Below are positions 25,086 through 32,068 of a stretch of 64,000 bases of DNA, piece after piece. Position 1 is the stretch's first letter, and every line of letters starts with the position of its first letter. The translations under genes were made by a program, and so were the position numbers. The stretch covers positions 372,001-436,000 of the forward strand of contig NZ_FRBL01000002.1 of assembly GCF_900142605.1 (NCBI RefSeq), given 5' to 3'. The notes beneath the pieces are model-generated. The model saw nothing but the letters and a program-made list of their open reading frames with translations. It did no database searches and was not told the DNA's origin. The DNA is from Chitinophaga jiangningensis. GTDB taxonomy: Bacteria > Bacteroidota > Bacteroidia > Chitinophagales > Chitinophagaceae.

Positions 25086-25715
25086 ATGAAAGTTGCAATT
25101 ATAGGCGCATCCGGCTTTATCGGACATGAAATACTGAACGAAGCCCTCAACAGAGGACATGAGGTAACCGCCATTGTCCGTAACCCGGGAAAGATTACCG
25201 TATCCAATGAGAAATTAACGGTGAAACAGGCAGATGTTACCGACGCAAATGCAGTAGCAGCCGCCGTTGCAGGCACCGACGCTGTGATCAGTGCTTATAA
25301 GGCAGTAGATACCGACACCTACGTGCAAGCCACCAAAGCCACCATAGCCGGTTTGAAGCAGGCGGGCATCAAAAGATTTATACTGGTGAGCGGCGCCGCA
25401 AGCCTGGAAGTAGCACCAGGCCACCTGCTGCTCGACAGCCCTCATTTCCCGGCTGAATGGAAACCAATCGCCGAAGCTACCCGCGCAGGCCTCCTGGTGT
25501 TAAAACAGGAAAATGACCTCGACTGGACCGCTCTAAGCCCTGCCGCCATGATCGAACCTGGTCCGCGCACCGGCAAATTCCGCCTGGGTGGTACCACGCT
25601 GGTAACCGACGAGGCTGGCCACAGCAAAATATCTGTGGCAGATTACGCCGTAGCACTGATAGATGAACTGGAAACTCCGAAGCACGTAAAACAACAGTTC
25701 ACGCTGGCATACTAA
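25086..25715 (+). CDS. NAD(P)-binding oxidoreductase (NmrA/YwnB-like)
   Basis: 209 residues. A Rossmann fold opens with VAIIGASGFIGHEI, the GxxGxxG dinucleotide motif of atypical short-chain dehydrogenases (NmrA-like type). It lacks a YxxxK catalytic pair in the usual place, as expected for the YwnB/NmrA-like group, which may act on NADPH or quinones, or as redox sensors. The sequence further shows GTDAVISAYKAVDTDTY and AGIKRFILVSGAASLEV. Upstream is a near-consensus promoter (TTTTG at 25015-25019 and TACCTTCG at 25040-25047). It is a single gene between two terminators. The substrate is unknown. Confidence 0.78.
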   Translation: MKVAIIGASGFIGHEILNEALNRGHEVTAIVRNPGKITVSNEKLTVKQADVTDANAVAAAVAGTDAVISAYKAVDTDTYVQATKATIAGLKQAGIKRFILVSGAASLEVAPGHLLLDSPHFPAEWKPIAEATRAGLLVLKQENDLDWTALSPAAMIEPGPRTGKFRLGGTTLVTDEAGHSKISVADYAVALIDELETPKHVKQQFTLAY

Positions 25716-25732
25716 TAAGTAACGGAAATATT

Positions 25733-25770
25733 AAAAGCAAAAGGTGCCGTGCCCGGCACCTTTTGCTTTT
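25733..25770. terminator. Bidirectional intrinsic terminator
   Basis: Arms AAAAGCAAAAGGTGCC and GGCACCTTTTGCTTTT around GTGCCC. It serves the oxidoreductase (plus) and the convergent AraC regulator (minus). Confidence 0.9.
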
Positions 25771-25787
25771 ATAGAAAGAGGTATCAG

Positions 25788-26783
25788 TTAATGTTTAATC
25801 CTGCTCGGACTCACGCCAAACTTCTTCCGAAAGGCAGTACTGAAATGCGGGAGGCTGGAGTAGCCCGCTTCATCCGCAATGTCGGTAAGACTCTTAGCCC
25901 CATCCAGGATCATATCTTTAGCCAGTTCCAGCCTGTAGTCACTCAGATAACCAAATACAGTAGTGTTATATAGTTGCTTAAAACCATTCTTGAGCTTAAA
26001 CTCATTAATTCCCGCCATACGCGCCAGCTGCGCCAGGGTTGGCGGCTGCTGCATGTTGGCCAGTAATACACTCCTGGCATAATCCAGCCTTTCACGGTCG
26101 GATGCCGACAATGGCTTATTGGATTTATGGCTCATTCCCTCAATCACCTGGCTGCATTGCAACGCTAGCAGTTCCAGCGTTTTGGACTGCAAAAACAATT
26201 TTTTAAGCCCACCCTGAAAGTTGCAATTAGTAATTTCCTCGATGATAGCGTTCATGCGTGGGGTAATATGCGGATTCTGATCCTTTTCCAGGATAGCGGC
26301 GCGATTGCCCGCCACCTCATCTGCCATCTTCCCCAATATATCCCCGTTATGCTCAGCCAACGATAAAAAACGCTCCGCTGTAAAGCTGATCATAAACATA
26401 TTCAACCCGTCCTGCTTCTCTACAGAAGCCGTTTCATCACCGGTAGGCGTATATAGGAGATTATGCTCCAGCGTGGAAAAACGCAGGTTATCCGTTACCC
26501 CTTCCAGGCCGGTATTGAACCTGCCACGCTGCAAAAACAACATGTCCACCAACTGCCCGGGGCCTTTGGAATGTGAAATATGAAGATTCTCGTAAATCTG
26601 GGCCGTACCATGGCCAAGGTGATAACCATCAAAGTACAGACTATTAAAGGTAGCATTGCCAAAATCAAAAGACAGGTTTTTCACATCTTCCAATATAGTT
26701 GGCGACGACAGCTTCGTTACGTCAAACGGCATCTCATCTTGCAACAGGATGTCGCTGGCATCATTTTTTATAACTACGGCCAT
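25788..26783 (-). CDS. AraC-family transcriptional regulator
   Basis: 331 residues. The N-terminal 220 residues form a ligand-sensing region without an obvious cupin signature. The C-terminal 100 residues contain the two AraC helix-turn-helix units: PPTLAQLARMAGINEFKLKNGF and SLTDIADEAGYSSLPHFSTAF (given in fragments), with the family ending FRKKFGVSPSRIK. The type resembles PchR-like regulators common in Bacteroidota, often controlling metal or siderophore uptake. It is divergent from a 70-residue HMA-like protein and close to a TonB-dependent receptor at 27291, so metal- or siderophore-linked control is possible but unproved. It shares an intergenic region with direct repeats AATATTCCGAAYAA. 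Confidence 0.85.
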   Translation of the reverse strand: MAVVIKNDASDILLQDEMPFDVTKLSSPTILEDVKNLSFDFGNATFNSLYFDGYHLGHGTAQIYENLHISHSKGPGQLVDMLFLQRGRFNTGLEGVTDNLRFSTLEHNLLYTPTGDETASVEKQDGLNMFMISFTAERFLSLAEHNGDILGKMADEVAGNRAAILEKDQNPHITPRMNAIIEEITNCNFQGGLKKLFLQSKTLELLALQCSQVIEGMSHKSNKPLSASDRERLDYARSVLLANMQQPPTLAQLARMAGINEFKLKNGFKQLYNTTVFGYLSDYRLELAKDMILDGAKSLTDIADEAGYSSLPHFSTAFRKKFGVSPSRIKH

Positions 26784-26860
26784 AAATAATCCGTTTCATA
26801 TAAGTTTTACTCCTTCCGGTGTAACAGTTAGTTGGGATAACTATAGCAAATTTGCACAAA

Positions 26861-26912
26861 AATATTCCGAATAACCAAATTAGAAACAAAATGATTGGAA
26901 TATTCCGAACAA
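26861..26912. repeat. Direct repeats AATATTCCGAAYAA around the start of the HMA-like gene
   Basis: Two 14-bp copies at 26861-26874 (AATATTCCGAATAA) and 26899-26912 (AATATTCCGAACAA), differing at one base. The second lies inside the first codons of the small gene. AraC regulators usually bind direct repeats, and one is encoded immediately upstream in the opposite direction, so these are candidate binding sites. Part of the second copy is constrained by coding. Confidence 0.4.
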
Positions 26913-27103
26913 ATATTACCTCCGTTCATGATAAAAACAATGTCATAAAGGCGATTTCGTCCTCCTTTGAGGTACAGGCCTGCAGTGTAGACCTTGAAGA
27001 CTGCGACCGGGTGTTAAGAGTAGCATGTCCGGCCATTTTCCAGGAAGAAGAAATCATTGAACTGGTCACCAACTTAGGTTTTGCCTGCGACATTCTGGAC
27101 TAA
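26891..27103 (+). CDS. Small HMA-like protein without metal-binding Cys pair
   Basis: 70 residues from the ATG at 26891; a longer frame starting at 26852 would cover the AraC-side promoter and is less likely. The pattern is that of the ferredoxin-like heavy-metal-associated fold: strand IGIFRTNI, helix DKNNVIKAISSSF, strand CSVDLEDCDRVLRVAC, and EEIIELVTNLGF. The usual MxCxxC metal loop is replaced by RTNITSVHDK, so it cannot bind copper in the standard way. Cys residues elsewhere (4 in total) might still take part. A long stem-loop follows (27129-27190). The function is unknown; similar short proteins occur in other Bacteroidota next to regulators. Confidence 0.6.
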   Translation: MIGIFRTNITSVHDKNNVIKAISSSFEVQACSVDLEDCDRVLRVACPAIFQEEEIIELVTNLGFACDILD

Positions 27104-27128
27104 TTACTGTATCTGAACAACTCTTTCC

Positions 27129-27190
27129 ACGGGTTTACAGTCGGCGTTGTAACATTAATTTTTTACAACGAATACTGTAAACCCGTTTTT
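27129..27190 (+). terminator. Long two-part stem-loop terminator
   Basis: Outer arms ACGGGTTTACAGT and ACTGTAAACCCGT enclose an inner stem CGTTGTAA/TTACAACG, followed by TTTTTCATTTTT. It ends the small HMA-like gene transcript. Confidence 0.8.
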
Positions 27191-27290
27191 CATTTTTATT
27201 TTCACGGCGTGTAGGGGTAAGTTTAATCCACCTCGTCATATATGCATGTTACAAAACCGAAAAAACTCAATTAAACTGCATTTACCTTTT

Positions 27291-29672
27291 ATGAAAACAA
27301 GGGCTACCATGCTGCTGTCCGCCATTTTCCTATTGTTAGGCGCTACGGTAACGTACGCGCAACAAGCCAGGTACACTGTTAGCGGATATGTGAAAGATAA
27401 ACAAAACGGCGAAAGCCTGATCGGTATCTCGGTTGGAAAACCGGGTACCAGCATCGGCACCGTCACTAACCAATATGGCTTCTATTCCATCACCCTCCCG
27501 GCAGGTGAACAGGAACTGCAATTTAGCTATATTGGCTATGGTAATTTCAAAACTACTATCAAACTTCAGAAGAACACCACCCTGGATGTAAAGCTGGAAG
27601 CCAGTTCCAGCCAGCTTAATGAAATAACCATTAAAGGCGACAAACAGGAAAAAGCGATCAACACCATTAACACCAGCATCAACCGCCTCGACATTGCACA
27701 AATGAAAGCAATGCCTACTTTCATGGGAGAGGTAGATGTACTGCGCGCCATTCAAACCCTCCCGGGTGTGGCTACCGTAGGTGAAGGCGCCTCCGGCTTC
27801 AACGTTCGTGGTGGTAACAGCGACGAAAACCTCATCCTGCTGGACGAAGCACCGGTTTATAACTCCACACACATGCTCGGTTTCTTCAGCGTTTTCAACC
27901 CTGATGCGGTAAAAAGCCTGAACCTTATTAAAGGTGGTTTTCCGGCAGAATATGGAGGTCGTACCTCCTCCGTACTGGATATCCGTATGAAAGACGGTAA
28001 TAACCAGAAACTGGCCTTAAATGGCGGTATCGGTAATATATTCAGCCGTTTGTCATTGGAAGCACCTATCGTAAAAGATAAGTCTTCCTTTATCGTAGCC
28101 GCCAGAAGATCGTATATCGATGTGCTGATGAAGCCTTTTGTAAAAGGAGATATGAAAGATACCAAGCTGAATTTTTACGATCTCACCGCAAAGGCTAACT
28201 ATAAATTCAACAGTAACAACACCCTGTTCCTGAGTGGTTATTTCGGAAGAGATGTATTTGGTTTTGGGAAAGATGTAAATATGAACTGGGGTAACGCTAC
28301 CGCCACTTTACGCTGGAACCATGTATTTACCAATAAACTGTTTTTGAACCTGACCTCCTACTATAGCAAATACGATTATAGTCTGCAGTTCAGCAATGGA
28401 AGTAAAAAATCAGAAACTGAGCCTTCACAGAGCTACGACTGGACTTCCAACATCATCAACTATGGCCTCAAACCTTCCTTTACCTACTATATCAACTCCG
28501 CTAACACACTCCGTTTTGGTGTGCAGGGCATCTACTATACCTTCAAACCAGGTACCGGTATCGGCACCGAAGGAGATGACCAGCATATCAAAACCATTCC
28601 GGATAAACATGCCCTGGAATCAGCCGTGTATGTGGATCATGAGTATAAGCCCAACAAACATTTCGGTATCCAGTACGGGGTAAGGTTTTCAAACTACCAG
28701 ACACTCGGCAGCGGTACTGAATACTATTATGCAGATACTACCCCGGGCATCAGAAAACGCCTGATTGGTCAAAAAGATTTTGGTGCAGGTGAAAAGATGA
28801 CTGCATACAGCTATATTGAGCCACGTGCCAGTATCCGTTATGCCTTTAACGATTTACACGCGGTGAAAGTAGCCTTCAGCCGTACTTCGCAGTTTATGCA
28901 CCAGCTCTCCAATACGGCCTCACCAACCCCGCTCGACATCTGGACACCAAGCAGCAACAACGTGGCGCCAATGGTTTCCAATCAGTATACTGTCGGTTAT
29001 TTCTTTAATGCGCCAAACGATAGCTACGAGCTGTCAGGTGAAGTATTCTACAAAACAACAGACAACCAGCTGGACTATATCGACAATGCCAACCTGCAGC
29101 TTAATCCGCAAATTGAGGCTGACCTGCTGCCTTCACAGGGCCGCGCTTATGGTGTTGAATTGTATGCCAAGAAAGATATTGGAAATACCACCGGCTGGAT
29201 CAGCTATACCCTGTCAAGAACCGAGCGTAAAACGCCTGGCATCAGTATGAATGAATGGTTCCTGAACCGCTACGATCGTACGCATAATGTAAACATCGTG
29301 GTCTCTCATACATTCACTAAACGTATATCAGCTTCCGCTAACTGGGTGTTTGCATCCGGGACGCCGGCCACTTTTGCAGATAACCGCCTGGAATTCCAGG
29401 ATTGGGATATTCCATACAACAGTACGGAAAAACGCAATAACTACCGGTTGTCGCCCTACAACCGCCTGGACCTGTCCATGACGCTGAAGGGCAAGCAACT
29501 GAAACGCTGGAAAGGAGAATGGGTGTTCTCGCTGTATAATGTTTATGCACGCCGCAACGCCTACACCGTTTACTTCCGTCAAAATCCGGATAATCCGGAT
29601 GTTAAGGAAGCTGTTCGCTTTTCCATCATCGGTACCATTGTGCCTGGTATCACTTACAATTTCAAGTTCTAA
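27291..29672 (+). CDS. TonB-dependent outer-membrane receptor with CarboxypepD_reg domain
   Basis: 793 residues from the ATG at 27291; an upstream ATG (27246) exists, but MKTRATMLLSAIFLLLGATV is a proper signal peptide ending in TYA-QQ. The N-terminal part after the signal (about 20-105) is a carboxypeptidase-regulatory-like beta-sandwich (GYVKDKQNGESLIGISVGKPGT). The plug domain follows (GFNVRGGNSDENLILLDEAPV). The rest is a 22-strand barrel with aromatic-rich strands. TonB proteins drive uptake of large ligands across the outer membrane. The gene ends 17 bp before a DUF4249 lipoprotein, a common partner. The ligand is unknown. No ECF or SusD gene is linked. Confidence 0.87.
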   Translation: MKTRATMLLSAIFLLLGATVTYAQQARYTVSGYVKDKQNGESLIGISVGKPGTSIGTVTNQYGFYSITLPAGEQELQFSYIGYGNFKTTIKLQKNTTLDVKLEASSSQLNEITIKGDKQEKAINTINTSINRLDIAQMKAMPTFMGEVDVLRAIQTLPGVATVGEGASGFNVRGGNSDENLILLDEAPVYNSTHMLGFFSVFNPDAVKSLNLIKGGFPAEYGGRTSSVLDIRMKDGNNQKLALNGGIGNIFSRLSLEAPIVKDKSSFIVAARRSYIDVLMKPFVKGDMKDTKLNFYDLTAKANYKFNSNNTLFLSGYFGRDVFGFGKDVNMNWGNATATLRWNHVFTNKLFLNLTSYYSKYDYSLQFSNGSKKSETEPSQSYDWTSNIINYGLKPSFTYYINSANTLRFGVQGIYYTFKPGTGIGTEGDDQHIKTIPDKHALESAVYVDHEYKPNKHFGIQYGVRFSNYQTLGSGTEYYYADTTPGIRKRLIGQKDFGAGEKMTAYSYIEPRASIRYAFNDLHAVKVAFSRTSQFMHQLSNTASPTPLDIWTPSSNNVAPMVSNQYTVGYFFNAPNDSYELSGEVFYKTTDNQLDYIDNANLQLNPQIEADLLPSQGRAYGVELYAKKDIGNTTGWISYTLSRTERKTPGISMNEWFLNRYDRTHNVNIVVSHTFTKRISASANWVFASGTPATFADNRLEFQDWDIPYNSTEKRNNYRLSPYNRLDLSMTLKGKQLKRWKGEWVFSLYNVYARRNAYTVYFRQNPDNPDVKEAVRFSIIGTIVPGITYNFKF

Positions 29673-29689
29673 CTGCTAAACGTGTAGCC

Positions 29690-30553
29690 ATGAAAAAGTT
29701 CCTTTTTTATATATCACTTATTATCGCCGGTGCTTTTACAGCCTGCGAAGATCCTATTGATCTCAATGTGCCTGTGGGGCAATCCTATCCCGTGCTGGAT
29801 GGCTGGATTACCAACGAAAAGGGCGTACAGAAAATCCGTATTACCATGAGCGTGCCCTATACCCAACAGGACCCGGCGCCGGTGGTAAACGATGCGAAGA
29901 TTACCCTGCACGATCTTACCAGCGGCGAGAGTTACCCTTTTAATTATAACAACGGCTATTATACCTACGATGCAAGTGCAAAAGCCATTGGTGTAATCGG
30001 CCATGTGTACAAACTACACCTGGAATACAAAGGCGAAATACTGGAAGGTCTGGATACACTAAAACGTACCACACCAATTGATTCTATCACGTATGAATAC
30101 AAATCAAAGGAAGAGTCTATTTCCGGCAAGGAAGGCTACTATGCACGTTTTTATGCAAAAGATCCGGCAGGTGCAGTGGATTATTACTGGATTAGGTCCT
30201 ACAGAAACGATACCACCACCCGCCTCGAAGATGCTTTCTCTGTAGACGCAGGCTTTGATGAAGGAATTTATGATGGCAATACCTTTATTCTGCCAATTCA
30301 GCAAAGTATTACCGATTACGATAAACCGTTCCAGCTCGGAGAGAAAATCATAGTAAGAATTAAATCTCTCTCTAAACCCAGTTATGACTTTTTAACCCAG
30401 GTAAATGAGCAGGTAAACGCAGGCGGACTGTTTGCGAAAGTGCTGGAAAATGTGAAGAGCAACATGCAGAATACCACTGCAAACGGTAAGGTAAAAATGT
30501 TAGGTCGCTTCGGTACTTCTGCGGTGAGCAGAGCGGAAGTTACCGTGAAATAG
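29690..30553 (+). CDS. DUF4249 lipoprotein, partner of the TonB-dependent receptor
   Basis: 287 residues. The signal sequence MKKFLFYISLIIAGAFTAC ends in a lipobox (FTAC), so it is a lipoprotein facing the outer membrane. Family-like features follow: DPIDLNVPVGQSYPVLDGWI, TMSVPYTQQDP and a beta-rich middle typical of DUF4249. These proteins are encoded beside TonB-dependent receptors in Bacteroidota and are thought to help capture the ligand. It is 17 bp downstream of the receptor and ends before a small hairpin terminator. The ligand cannot be inferred. Confidence 0.8.
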   Translation: MKKFLFYISLIIAGAFTACEDPIDLNVPVGQSYPVLDGWITNEKGVQKIRITMSVPYTQQDPAPVVNDAKITLHDLTSGESYPFNYNNGYYTYDASAKAIGVIGHVYKLHLEYKGEILEGLDTLKRTTPIDSITYEYKSKEESISGKEGYYARFYAKDPAGAVDYYWIRSYRNDTTTRLEDAFSVDAGFDEGIYDGNTFILPIQQSITDYDKPFQLGEKIIVRIKSLSKPSYDFLTQVNEQVNAGGLFAKVLENVKSNMQNTTANGKVKMLGRFGTSAVSRAEVTVK

Positions 30554-30593
30554 CGGCCACCGGAGGCCGGGCCCCATGTCCCCCTACTTCGGA

Positions 30594-30628
30594 AAAAGGT
30601 CGATGCCAAAGGCATCGGCCTTTTTTAT
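30594..30628 (+). terminator. Intrinsic terminator after DUF4249 gene
   Basis: Arms AAAAAGG-CGATGCC and GGCATCG-CCTTTTT around AAA, with one unpaired or mismatched base in the stem. Confidence 0.75.
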
Positions 30629-30669
30629 GCCATCAAAATTCAGTAACTTAATGGAAATACTTCCACCTT

Positions 30670-31542
30670 ATGCCTCCGCAACTCATCATATATGCTATTC
30701 CCGGTTTTGTACTCCTGATACTCGCGGAGATCATCATTACCACGATCGACAACAGGCACCGTTATGAAACAAAGGACGCCGCCAGCAGCATTGCGATGGG
30801 CCTGGGAAATGTATTTACCGGACTGTTTACAAAAACCATCATCTTAGGCACCTATATGCTGGTGTATGAAAAAATACGGGTGTATACACTTGGTTTTGAG
30901 TGGTGGGTATGGATTTTATGTTTTTTTGCAGATGATTTCAGTTACTACTGGTTTCATAGGATCAGCCACAGCGTGAGATTTTTCTGGGCATCCCATGTGA
31001 TTCACCACTCTTCTGAAAAATATTACCTGGCTACGGCGCTCCGGCAAACATGGACAGGCAATTTCACCGGTACCTTCCTGTTCTGGCTCTGGATGCCGTT
31101 TGTAGGCTTCCATCCGGTAATGGTAATGACTATGCAGGCCATCAGCCTTATCTACCAGTTTTGGATTCATACAGAAGTCATTCATAAACTGCCTAAGCCC
31201 TTCGAATATATCCTGAATACTCCTTCGCACCACCGGGTACATCATGGATCCGACCTGAACTACCTGGATAAGAACCACGGTGGTATCCTTATTATCTGGG
31301 ACCGGCTGTTTGGCACATTTACAGCAGAGCAGGAACGCCCTACCTATGGGTTAACCTCCAATATACATACTTACAATCCATTACGTATAGCCACACACGA
31401 ATGGGTGGCGATCTGGCAGGATCTGCGTCATTCCAAATCCATCAAAGAAGCCTTACACTATCTGTTTGATTCCCCGGGATGGAGTGCAGACGGCAGCCGC
31501 AAAACCACGAAACAATTGCGACAATCACAACAAAATCAATGA
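30670..31542 (+). CDS. Sterol desaturase/fatty-acid hydroxylase-family membrane protein
   Basis: 290 residues with several membrane helices. The eight-His diiron clusters of the fatty-acid hydroxylase superfamily are present: HRISH (about residues 96-100), HVIHHSS (about 112-118) and later HRVHHGSD, plus the HT-EVIHK element. Proteins of this family hydroxylate or desaturate sterols, carotenoids or fatty acids. No sterol pathway is visible nearby, so a lipid or pigment substrate is more likely. It is a single gene. The region up to the BlaI operator carries no other gene. Confidence 0.82.
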   Translation: MPPQLIIYAIPGFVLLILAEIIITTIDNRHRYETKDAASSIAMGLGNVFTGLFTKTIILGTYMLVYEKIRVYTLGFEWWVWILCFFADDFSYYWFHRISHSVRFFWASHVIHHSSEKYYLATALRQTWTGNFTGTFLFWLWMPFVGFHPVMVMTMQAISLIYQFWIHTEVIHKLPKPFEYILNTPSHHRVHHGSDLNYLDKNHGGILIIWDRLFGTFTAEQERPTYGLTSNIHTYNPLRIATHEWVAIWQDLRHSKSIKEALHYLFDSPGWSADGSRKTTKQLRQSQQNQ

Positions 31543-31565
31543 TTTATATTTTTCCCTGAAAAATA

Positions 31566-31614
31566 TTTTGCAATTACGAAAACTATCGTACATTTGTTTA
31601 CGAAGATATTCGTA
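31566..31614 (+). promoter_or_regulatory. blaI-like promoter with two operators
   Basis: TTTTG at 31566-31570, an 18-bp spacer and TACATTTG at 31589-31596 make a Bacteroidota promoter (start near 31601). Two inverted repeats TACGA-N6-TCGTA sit on it: 31575-31590, between -33 and -7, and 31599-31614, over the transcript start. They are 24 bp apart. BlaI/MecI operators are short TACA/TGTA-type dyads, so the two sites fit autorepression by the BlaI-like product at 31669. Confidence 0.75.
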
Positions 31615-31668
31615 GATGTTCGCGCATCGTTTTAAGGATACACATTTCGTCATCATAATCGCATTAAA

Positions 31669-32049
31669 GTGAAACAGCAAAAACCTACAGAGAGTGAGTT
31701 GGAGATCCTGGGGATACTTTGGGAGAAGGGAGCCAGTACGGTTCGTGAAGTACACGAAAAGCTGGCCGAAACCAAAGACGCAGGCTACACCACTACCTTG
31801 AAGCTGATGCAGATCATGTATGAGAAAGGACTGCTTACCCGTGATGCCAGCAGCAAAACGCATATTTATGCAGCAGCGGTATCACAGCAGGAAACACAAC
31901 AACAACTGCTCAGCAAAATGATAGACACCGTGTTCGGTGGTTCTGCGAGCCAACTGGTATTGCAGGCACTGGGCCATCATAAATCGTCGGATAAGGAACT
32001 GGATCAGATCCGTCAATACCTCAACGATATCGAAAAACAACAGCGATAA
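31669..32049 (+). CDS. BlaI/MecI/CopY-family repressor
   Basis: 126 residues from a GTG start. The winged helix is complete: KQQKPTESELEILGILWEKG, then STVREVHEKLAETKDAGYTTTLKLMQIMYEKGLLTR, with the recognition helix around YTTTLK, and a C-terminal dimerisation helix. Repressors of this family bind as dimers to short dyads and are inactivated by proteolysis triggered by the membrane M56 sensor. Here the partner (M56) gene follows after 19 bp. Two operator-like repeats upstream support autoregulation. The inducing signal is unknown; it is not likely to be simple penicillinase control, as no beta-lactamase is near. Confidence 0.9.
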   Translation: MKQQKPTESELEILGILWEKGASTVREVHEKLAETKDAGYTTTLKLMQIMYEKGLLTRDASSKTHIYAAAVSQQETQQQLLSKMIDTVFGGSASQLVLQALGHHKSSDKELDQIRQYLNDIEKQQR

Positions 32050-32068
32050 ACCATCTAAATCCTGTCAA

